NCBI GenBank assembly: GCA_002479145.1
Contig: DLLX01000068.1
Coordinates: 1 to 39,612, forward strand
Direction of reading: 5' to 3'
Source of the DNA: Prevotella sp. UBA7551
GTDB lineage: Bacteria; Bacteroidota; Bacteroidia; Bacteroidales; Bacteroidaceae
Length of the DNA stretch: 39,612 nucleotides
Under the pieces are notes generated by a model. It saw only the letters and a list, made by a program, of their open reading frames with translations, did not search any database and had not been told where the DNA came from. Of the stretch, positions 33,358 to 39,612 are shown piece by piece. How positions within the stretch are numbered: the first letter of the stretch is position 1; each line of letters begins with the position of its first letter. Position numbers and translations under genes: made by a program.

Positions 33358-35085
33358 ATGAAAAAGAAACTTTTACTCCTTCTTCCGTTCCTTTTCTTGG
33401 CCTTCTCGCTGCAGGTCTCTGCCCTTACTTGCAACTGGGGCTATTGCAACAGCGTGGTCAATGATCAGTTTGGCTCTGTGAAGACCGGCAAGGCCGCCAT
33501 CTACATCCCCGCCGAGGTGGCCAAGATGTACGAGGGCAAGCAGATTACCCATGTCCGTGTGGGCTTGGCAGCAAAGGCCAAAACCGTCAAAGCCTTCATC
33601 ACCAAGGACCTCAATGGCGAGTATCTTGCCCAGCGCACACAGCGTGATCAGCTCAAGGGATTCAATGAGATTAAGTTTGCCGAGCCCTGGACCATCGATG
33701 GCGAGGGCTTCTATATCGGTTACGAGTTTGAGGCCGACGACTATGCCATTGGCGCATCCTCTATGTATAATGAGAATGGCTGCTGGGCCGATTTGGGTGA
33801 CGGATGGAAAAACTATGCCGCCGATGAGCACGCACTTGCCCTTACCATCCAGGCCAAGATCAAAGGCGATGAGCTTCCCAACGATTTCTGGATTTTCAGC
33901 TCCAATGATATTCTTGCCGAGGCCGGCAAAGCCTTCGACATCAGGTTTACCATCCGCAACATGAGCTCCATCATTGGACGCCGTTTCTCGGTAGCCTACA
34001 GCATCGATGGCGGTGAAGAGCAGACCCTGCAAATCAAGCAGACCGTAGGTCAGGACCTTGAAAAAGAGCTGAGTTTCCAGCACCCCGGGTTCCCCAACCT
34101 GGGTCGCCACACCGTTACGATTCGTCTGTTGGGTGTCAATGGCGAGCCGGATGCCTACGAGGGCAACAACACGGTGACCTCCACCATCCGTATTATGAAC
34201 ACTCTTCCCGTCCAGCGCATGGTCGTTGAAGAGGGTACGGGGACCTGGTGCCAGTATTGTACGCGTGGTATTGAGGGCATGAACTACATGACCGAGAAGT
34301 ATCCTGATACCTTTATCGGCATTGCCGTGCACAAGAGCGACGAGTTTGCTATTTCCTCCTACAACGACTTGAGCTTCAGCAGCTATCCTTCCTCCTATGT
34401 GATGCGTGATCTTTCGGAAGTTGTCAACCCGTCTTCCGGCAACTTGGAGAATGCTTACAACTATGTAGTGGCCCAGCAACCCGTGGCTGCCGTAGGCCTT
34501 GTCGCTGGTTATACCGATGACAGCAGGACCAAAATTTCCGCCCGTACCAACCTCAACTTCTTCTCAGCCAAGGACGGACTCAACTACCGTCTGTCCTTCG
34601 TGCTCCTCGAGAGCGGCATGATGGCTTATCAGGCTGGCTACTATAAGGACACAGAGATGAACCATGTGGCCCGCATGAACTACGCTTTCAGCGGCTTTGC
34701 CAACAGTGTGCCCAAGAGTGTGGCCGAGGATGAGGACGTGGAGAGTTTCACCGACTTGGATATGCCGAGCAATGTGAAAAATAAGGACAACACCGAGCTG
34801 GTCGTTCTCCTCATCGATGGCGTTTCGGGTCAGATTGCCAATGCCGCCAAGTGCCACATTGCAGCCGAGCCACCCGTCACTGGAATCAGCGAGAAACATG
34901 CCGTTGCCGTTCCCGCTTTCACTGTCCGCAACGGGCAGCTCGACCTCAATGGCTACAGCGGCACCGTGCAAGTCTATGATGCCAGCGGCAAGCAGGTCTC
35001 CGGAAACAACATGAAGCCCGGACTCTATATCCTCCGCGGCACCGATGGAAAGAACAGCTTTGCCACGAAACTGGTTGTCCGTTAA
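33358..35085 (+). CDS. T9SS-secreted Omp28-related protein with thioredoxin-like CxxC
   Basis: A 575-residue protein. Signal peptide 1-22 (LFLAFSLQVSA). A beta domain at 25-170, a CARDB-like domain at about 175-280 (NDFWIFSSNDILAEAGKAFDIRFTIRN, AYEGNNTVTSTIRI), then an Omp28-related thioredoxin-like domain from residue 287: VVEEGTGTWCQYCTRG with C298 and C301. The C-terminus is a T9SS sorting domain (QVYDASGKQVSGNNMKPGLYIL). Omp28 of P. gingivalis is a surface lipoprotein proposed as an adhesin or receptor; this protein has no lipobox and should travel by T9SS. A disulfide-exchange role at the surface is possible but unproven. It sits directly after a paralogue without the cysteines. Confidence 0.85.
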   Translation: MKKKLLLLLPFLFLAFSLQVSALTCNWGYCNSVVNDQFGSVKTGKAAIYIPAEVAKMYEGKQITHVRVGLAAKAKTVKAFITKDLNGEYLAQRTQRDQLKGFNEIKFAEPWTIDGEGFYIGYEFEADDYAIGASSMYNENGCWADLGDGWKNYAADEHALALTIQAKIKGDELPNDFWIFSSNDILAEAGKAFDIRFTIRNMSSIIGRRFSVAYSIDGGEEQTLQIKQTVGQDLEKELSFQHPGFPNLGRHTVTIRLLGVNGEPDAYEGNNTVTSTIRIMNTLPVQRMVVEEGTGTWCQYCTRGIEGMNYMTEKYPDTFIGIAVHKSDEFAISSYNDLSFSSYPSSYVMRDLSEVVNPSSGNLENAYNYVVAQQPVAAVGLVAGYTDDSRTKISARTNLNFFSAKDGLNYRLSFVLLESGMMAYQAGYYKDTEMNHVARMNYAFSGFANSVPKSVAEDEDVESFTDLDMPSNVKNKDNTELVVLLIDGVSGQIANAAKCHIAAEPPVTGISEKHAVAVPAFTVRNGQLDLNGYSGTVQVYDASGKQVSGNNMKPGLYILRGTDGKNSFATKLVVR

Positions 35086-35140
35086 TCGGCTTCTACTCTC
35101 TCGGTATCGATTGTGCCGAGTAGAAGATTGAATCATCAAG

Positions 35141-35183
35141 GATAGGAAGGAAGGCTTCACAGCCTTCCATCCTGTCCTTTCTT
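35141..35183 (+). terminator. Terminator after the Omp28-like gene
   Basis: A 16-nt arm (35141-35156) pairs with 35161-35176, with one A-A mismatch and one G-U pair, loop TCAC, followed by CTTTCTTTGG. A second hairpin, CTTCTACTC/GAGTAGAAG, precedes it at 35091-35126. Confidence 0.7.
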
Positions 35184-35235
35184 TGGTTAATCCAACCGAC
35201 TTTAGCAGATATTATCAATCAAAATACATCCACAC

Positions 35236-37824
35236 ATGAAATCAACCCAACATTTCCTTTTGTCCTCATCGCTGTGGCTTTTTGCCGCCATGCCGTCGAT
35301 GGCACAGGCCGAAGCTGCCCCCCAGTGGCGGCTTCCCCTCAAGGCGGCAGGCGCAGCAGCGCAGCGTCAGCTATGGGGGTACATGGGATCAGCCCGCGAA
35401 TGGCCCACTGCCAGCGGCGGCTATGGCTATATGTCCTTCACGGCCGACAGCCATCCCACCTTCGCCGACCTTCTCTCCGATGGCGAGCACACCATGTCGC
35501 CCAATGGAGGAGGCGCGCTCCACGACGGCCGCTACGATGCGGTCAACTATACCCAGAGCGGTACCACCCTCAAAGTGACCCACTACCAGTTCAATACCGA
35601 CAACAACTGGCGCTCTACCATCGTTCCCACCACCATTTCCGACCCTTCACTCATCGCCACCGAGACCGCTTCGAGCCGTGCCACGGGCAAAGTCTATGGA
35701 CAGTTCTACAACAGTGTGCTCACAGGCTTTGAGTTTGGCGTCATCGACTACGACGCCATGGAGCGCACTACCATTGCCGAGTCGAAGAATAAGTACGTCG
35801 CCCTGGGTGTCACTTCCTACGAAGTCGTCTATGGTGTGGCCACCGACGGCAATCTATACCGCATTGACACCGAGACCGGCGAGGAGCGGCTGATTGGCCC
35901 TACGGGTGTCGATGTGGCCGAGAACAGCCGCCAGAGCTACAGTCAGAGCGGCGAAATAGACCAAGACAACGACGTGTTCTACTGGGCATCCATCGACAAG
36001 GACCAGCATGCCGCCCTCTATACGGTCGACCTCTCCTCTGGGGCTGCCACCCTCATCGCCGATATGCCCCACAACGAGCAGATTCTCGGCATGGCCATCC
36101 CCGATGCCACGCCGGCCGATGCAGCCCCTGCCGCCGTGACCGACTTCTCCGTCAACTTCAGTGGAGGTGCCGTTTCGGGTACGGCCGAGTTCACCGTGCC
36201 TGCCAAGACCTATTCCGGGGCGGCGCTTTCCGGCACCGTCAGCTACACCGTCAAGGCCAATCAGCGTACCGTAGCTTCGGGAACCGCCACACCTGGGCAG
36301 CGGGTCAGCGTGCCCATCAACGTAAATGAGGGCACGACCTACTTCCGCCTGGCCCTCTCCAACGCTGCCGGCGACGCTCCCATAGCCCGACTCACGCGCT
36401 ATGTGGGCTTCGACGAGCCGCTCCCACCCACCTCCGCCCGCCTTTCCGTGGCTGCCAATGGCACTGCCACCGTCACCTGGGGCGCACCGCAGCGCGGAGT
36501 CAACGACGGCTATGTGGGCAAACTCACTTATGATGTGGCGCGCAATCCCGGCAATATCACCGTCGCCAAGGGCATTGACGCACTCTCCTACACCGAGAAG
36601 CTGCCCGATCAGCTGGGCAACTACACCTACTCCATCACCGCCGTCGGCGAGTCGAAGCGCAGTCAGGCCGCCACAACCAACGCCGTGCGCCATGGCAGCA
36701 GTATCGAGCCGACCTATACCGAGACCTTCGGTACGCAGGAGGACTTCAATCTCTATCAGACCATCAACGCCAACAACGACAATTACACCTGGAAGTGGCA
36801 CGATGTACTCCAGTGCGCGCAGTATGAGACCAACCCCGGGGCTGCTGCCGACGACTGGCTCGTCTCTCCCCCCATCCATTTGCAGTCCGACCACGTCTAC
36901 ACCTTGTCGTTCAAGGCGCGCAACTCGCTCGTCTATTACAACGAGACTATCGAGGCCAAGTGGGGAACGGGCAACACCGTCAGTGCGTTGACGCAGCCTA
37001 TCATCGGCGAGGCCACCCTCTCGGGCGCGGAGTTCCAGACCTTCGGCAAGGAGATCACCTCCGACAAGGACCAGACCATCTACCTTGGCGTCCACGCCCT
37101 TAGCCAGGCAGCCACGGCCAAGATACTGGTCGACGACATCAGTATCGTCGACGAGGGCCACCTGCAAGGCCCCGATGCGGTGCAGCATCTCACCATAACG
37201 CCCGATGCCAAGGCCAGTCTCAAGGCCAAAGTCGCTTTCACGGCGCCCACCAAGAACGTGCAGGGCAATGCAGTGGGCGCAATGACCAAGATTGAAGTGG
37301 CGCGCGACGGGGTCGTCGTGCATACCTTCAGCAACGTCTCCGCCGGACAGTCGCTCTCTTGGGAGGACAACGCTCCCCAAGCGGGCATGAACCGCTACAC
37401 CGTCACGGGCTACACGCAGCAGGGCAATGGCCGCAGTGCGTCGCAGGAAGCATGGATTGGCCTTGACCAGCCGTCCGCCCCGCAGCATGTCACCGCCACC
37501 GACACCGAGCAGGGTGTACGCCTCGCATGGGCGGCATCTTCGGAAAAGGGCATCCATGGCGGCGTGGTGCTGCCCCAGGACCTGACGTATAACGTCTATT
37601 CCTACGAGCCCGACGACCTCCTTGAGCCGTGGCAGCCCATCGTCGAGGAGCAGAAGGACACCCACTACGACCTTTCCCTTGCCGCCACCGGGGCACAATC
37701 GCTTCACCGCTACGCCATCTCGGCGCGCAATGTGGCTGGCGACGGCGACCGTTCGTTTGCTCCTGCGTCATCAGTGGCGCACCCTACGTGCTGCCCTTCC
37801 GCTCCGGCTTCAAGCCGGGGGTAG
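35236..37824 (+). CDS. Giant T9SS adhesin-like protein, N-terminal part (frameshifted)
   Basis: 862 codons open. Signal peptide 1-24 (FAAMPSMAQA), a propeller-like region 45-295 (YGQFYNSVLTGFEFGVIDYDAMERT), two Fn3-like domains (296-395, 396-490), a CA-J/cleaved-adhesin domain (492-645; ADDWLVSPPIHL) and two further Fn3-like domains (646-850). After DRSFAPASS at about 37770 the frame loses sense (VAHPTCCPSAPASSRG) and stops. The natural continuation is in the next frame (ISGAPYVLPFRSGF) and runs to 39575. Joined, the protein would be about 1445 residues with the same design as the two paralogues upstream. As read, this part would lack a sorting domain and could not be exported by T9SS. It may be a true mutation or a sequencing error. 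Confidence 0.75.
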   Translation: MKSTQHFLLSSSLWLFAAMPSMAQAEAAPQWRLPLKAAGAAAQRQLWGYMGSAREWPTASGGYGYMSFTADSHPTFADLLSDGEHTMSPNGGGALHDGRYDAVNYTQSGTTLKVTHYQFNTDNNWRSTIVPTTISDPSLIATETASSRATGKVYGQFYNSVLTGFEFGVIDYDAMERTTIAESKNKYVALGVTSYEVVYGVATDGNLYRIDTETGEERLIGPTGVDVAENSRQSYSQSGEIDQDNDVFYWASIDKDQHAALYTVDLSSGAATLIADMPHNEQILGMAIPDATPADAAPAAVTDFSVNFSGGAVSGTAEFTVPAKTYSGAALSGTVSYTVKANQRTVASGTATPGQRVSVPINVNEGTTYFRLALSNAAGDAPIARLTRYVGFDEPLPPTSARLSVAANGTATVTWGAPQRGVNDGYVGKLTYDVARNPGNITVAKGIDALSYTEKLPDQLGNYTYSITAVGESKRSQAATTNAVRHGSSIEPTYTETFGTQEDFNLYQTINANNDNYTWKWHDVLQCAQYETNPGAAADDWLVSPPIHLQSDHVYTLSFKARNSLVYYNETIEAKWGTGNTVSALTQPIIGEATLSGAEFQTFGKEITSDKDQTIYLGVHALSQAATAKILVDDISIVDEGHLQGPDAVQHLTITPDAKASLKAKVAFTAPTKNVQGNAVGAMTKIEVARDGVVVHTFSNVSAGQSLSWEDNAPQAGMNRYTVTGYTQQGNGRSASQEAWIGLDQPSAPQHVTATDTEQGVRLAWAASSEKGIHGGVVLPQDLTYNVYSYEPDDLLEPWQPIVEEQKDTHYDLSLAATGAQSLHRYAISARNVAGDGDRSFAPASSVAHPTCCPSAPASSRG

Positions 37825-39575
37825 ATCCGGCCTTGTGGTGGACTCCGCTGACGAAGGAGGGAAGCAACGAGTTTGTGCGCAATGGGCAGCAAGCCTCCGA
37901 CGGCGACGGCCATTGCATGATGTTCACGTCCTACAATGCCGAGACCGCCGCACAGCTCTATTCGGGCAAGATAGCCCTTGAGGGCACGCAAAATGCCGAG
38001 GTGGTGTTCAGCCACAACGCTACGGCGGGCAGCAAGGACCGCATCGAGGTGACGGTGCGACAGCCCGGAGCCGACGAGGAGGTCATCGGCACGGTCGATT
38101 ATCAGTCCATCAGTGGCAGCGGATGGCAGCGCTCATCGTTCAAGATTCCTGCCAAGTATGCCGCAGCACCCTATGTTGTGGTCGGATTTCGTGCCACCGC
38201 CCCCCTCTACCATGCCATCCGCATCGACGATGTGTGCGTGCGCGGCGTGTTGGCCAATGACCTTTCCCTGTCGCTGACCGCCCCGGCGAGTGCAGCCAAG
38301 GGACTGCCCGTCGAGGTGTCCATGGTCGTTGAGAACCGCGGAACGAAAGAAGCGTCGGCCTATTCAGTGCAGCTTACCGCAGGCGACGAGGTGCTCTACA
38401 GCGAGGACTTTGCCCAGCCGCTCAAGCCTTTGGCCACCCATGCCATCCGTACCAGTGTGGTCCTTCCCGTGGCTGTGCCGGGCGGAGAGCAGACCCTGAC
38501 CGCAACGGTCACTTATGCCGCCGACGAGGACAACGCCAACAATACCGCCGCACAGCAGTTGCAGCTGACCGACTCGCCCGTTCCTTCCCCGCTCAACGTC
38601 GCCGGCAGCCAGCAGGGCGACGCGGTGAGCCTCTCTTGGAGCGCGCCGCAGCCTGCCAGCATCCCGACGAAGGAGACCTTCGACGAGTATGCCGCCTGGA
38701 CGATCGACCGTATAGGTCCATGGACCACCTATTCGTCCAACAAGGGCGCCACGGGATGGATGTGGGGCGCGATGGGCATGCCTTTCGAGCACGAGGGTGA
38801 GCCTTATGTCTATATCGTGTTTGTGCCCGATTCCATCCAGGATGGCATCACTACGTACAACCATACGCTCAAGCCACACAGTGGCGACCGCTGCCTGATG
38901 TCGCGCTACAGCCGTGACAAGAACAACAATCTGATCGATTGCGACGACTGGCTCTTCTCCCCGATGCTCTCCGGAGCGGCGCAGACCATCTCGTTCTACG
39001 CCAACGACACGGAGAGCGACGCGATGAATCCGCGCTATTCAGTCGCCTTCGAGGTGCTCTACTCCAAGACCGGCACGAAGCCGGAGGACTTCACGCTCGC
39101 CAATGCCTTCTCGCAGGAGAGCGGTCGCTGGGGATTCTTTGAGTTTGAGGTGCCAGAGGGCACACAGTATTTTGCCATCCGCAACGTCTCAACGGGTGAG
39201 CAGATCGATGCTTTCTTGATAGACGACGTGTCCTACAACGCCGGTTACGGCCTGTTGGAGGGCTTCAATGTCTATCGGGACAACGAGCTGGTGGAGAGTT
39301 TGCCCGCCGATGCCACGTCATACAGCGAGCCCCAGATGCCGTGGGGTCGCCATCAATATGCCGTCACGGCGGTCTTTGCCGGCGGTGAGTCGGTGTTGGC
39401 CACGGGCAGCGACCTGATATTCACGGGCATCACCGCTGTCGGCGTCGGTCAGACGGCCGCCGACAGCCAGCCGGTCTACAGCTTGAGCGGCCAGCGTGTG
39501 GGTGTAAGGTCCGACCTCAAGCACTTGCCCAAGGGCGTTTATGTCTCGGGGGGCAAGAAAGTCGTGGTGAAGTAA
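37629..39575 (+). CDS. Giant T9SS adhesin-like protein, C-terminal part (frameshifted)
   Basis: The frame is open from 37629, but coding sense begins only at about 37770 (ISGAPYVLPFRSGFKPG), so the first 45 or so codons are an out-of-frame overlap with the upstream part. Domains: CA-J-like (to about 38250), CARDB-like (NDLSLSLTAPASAAKGLPVEV, 38260-38570), a short Fn3 start, another CA-J-like domain (38670-39250; DCDDWLFSPMLSG, FLIDDVSYN), an Fn3-like end and a T9SS sorting domain (VYSLSGQRVGVRSD, LPKGVYVSGGKKVVVK). There is no signal peptide and no plausible start with a promoter, so it should not be made as a separate secreted protein. Best read as the 3' half of the gene starting at 35236. 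Confidence 0.7.
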   Translation: MAAHRRGAEGHPLRPFPCRHRGTIASPLRHLGAQCGWRRRPFVCSCVISGAPYVLPFRSGFKPGVDPALWWTPLTKEGSNEFVRNGQQASDGDGHCMMFTSYNAETAAQLYSGKIALEGTQNAEVVFSHNATAGSKDRIEVTVRQPGADEEVIGTVDYQSISGSGWQRSSFKIPAKYAAAPYVVVGFRATAPLYHAIRIDDVCVRGVLANDLSLSLTAPASAAKGLPVEVSMVVENRGTKEASAYSVQLTAGDEVLYSEDFAQPLKPLATHAIRTSVVLPVAVPGGEQTLTATVTYAADEDNANNTAAQQLQLTDSPVPSPLNVAGSQQGDAVSLSWSAPQPASIPTKETFDEYAAWTIDRIGPWTTYSSNKGATGWMWGAMGMPFEHEGEPYVYIVFVPDSIQDGITTYNHTLKPHSGDRCLMSRYSRDKNNNLIDCDDWLFSPMLSGAAQTISFYANDTESDAMNPRYSVAFEVLYSKTGTKPEDFTLANAFSQESGRWGFFEFEVPEGTQYFAIRNVSTGEQIDAFLIDDVSYNAGYGLLEGFNVYRDNELVESLPADATSYSEPQMPWGRHQYAVTAVFAGGESVLATGSDLIFTGITAVGVGQTAADSQPVYSLSGQRVGVRSDLKHLPKGVYVSGGKKVVVK

Positions 39576-39593
39576 CGGTCATGTCCCTCTTTT

Positions 39594-39612
39594 AACCCAA
39601 ATCGGTCATTAG
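39594..39612 (+). repeat. 85-bp palindromic repeat, copy D, cut by the window end
   Basis: AACCCAAATCGGTCATTAG, the left arm of the repeat seen at 21111 (18 of 20 positions alike allowing one gap), 18 bp after the stop of the last gene. The rest lies outside the window. Confidence 0.6.

Noticed and set aside
37629..37770. Independent start for the second half of the giant adhesin gene
   Set aside because: The frame before about 37770 is nonsense-like (MAAHRRGAEGHPLRPF), starts with GTG and has no signal peptide or promoter; a frameshift is the better explanation.
37740..37790. Programmed -1 ribosomal frameshift in the giant adhesin gene
   Set aside because: No slippery heptamer of the X-XXY-YYZ type and no downstream stimulatory structure is evident at the junction.

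Overview
The window looks like chromosome of an anaerobic Bacteroidales bacterium, most likely Prevotellaceae; I cannot name the species. Several signs agree. Seven secreted proteins end in, or resemble proteins that end in, type IX secretion (T9SS/Por) C-terminal sorting domains. Many genes are preceded by the Bacteroidetes promoter pair TTTG (-33) and TAnnTTTG (-7), and Shine-Dalgarno sequences are scarce. SecD and SecF are fused, as in Bacteroidetes, and threonine dehydrogenase is of the short-chain (epimerase-like) type. A rubrerythrin is present. No tRNA, rRNA, CRISPR array, phage gene or full insertion sequence was seen.

Layout. 1-1818: two small T9SS-type secreted proteins, the first cut by the window edge. 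1949-4297: divergent kbl and threonine dehydrogenase genes, which together convert threonine to glycine plus acetyl-CoA. 4298-5011: a gene-free stretch with a strong terminator, an 85-bp palindromic repeat and a 22-bp-periodic repeat array. 5012-9776: M16 peptidase, SufT/MIP18-like Fe-S protein, LpxH-like hydrolase, a possible small RNA with its own promoter and terminator, DusB-type tRNA-dihydrouridine synthase and rubrerythrin. 9777-10357: a second 22-bp array and a hairpin-rich spacer. 10358-12487: YfcE-type phosphoesterase, a 191-bp MITE-like element, a PfkB sugar kinase and a small membrane protein. 12821-14785: the ruvB-coaD-ybeY operon. 15030-20310 (minus): secDF, a membrane-anchored endonuclease/exonuclease/phosphatase-family protein and a rhomboid protease. 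20514-20789: HU. 20790-21731: gene-free, with another 85-bp palindrome copy, a third 22-bp array and terminators. 21732-23996 (minus): a secreted GH20 hexosaminidase with a PA14-like tail.

24596-39575 is a 15-kb run of large secreted proteins on the plus strand: two multidomain adhesin-like proteins (Fn3, cleaved-adhesin/choice-of-anchor-J, CARDB-like), two Omp28/thioredoxin-like proteins, and a giant third adhesin-like gene split by a frameshift. The first four are each followed by their own hairpin terminator, so each may be its own transcript. They would be exported by Sec (SecDF is encoded in this window) and then passed over the outer membrane by T9SS, whose core genes are not here.

The least explained material is intergenic: (i) three arrays with a 22-bp period, (ii) an 85-bp palindromic repeat present at least twice plus a copy cut by the window end, (iii) a 191-bp element with perfect 18-bp terminal inverted repeats, (iv) an orphan promoter-terminator pair that may define a small RNA. 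Several promoters sit so close to their start codons that the mRNAs should be nearly leaderless; this also fixes the start codons used here.
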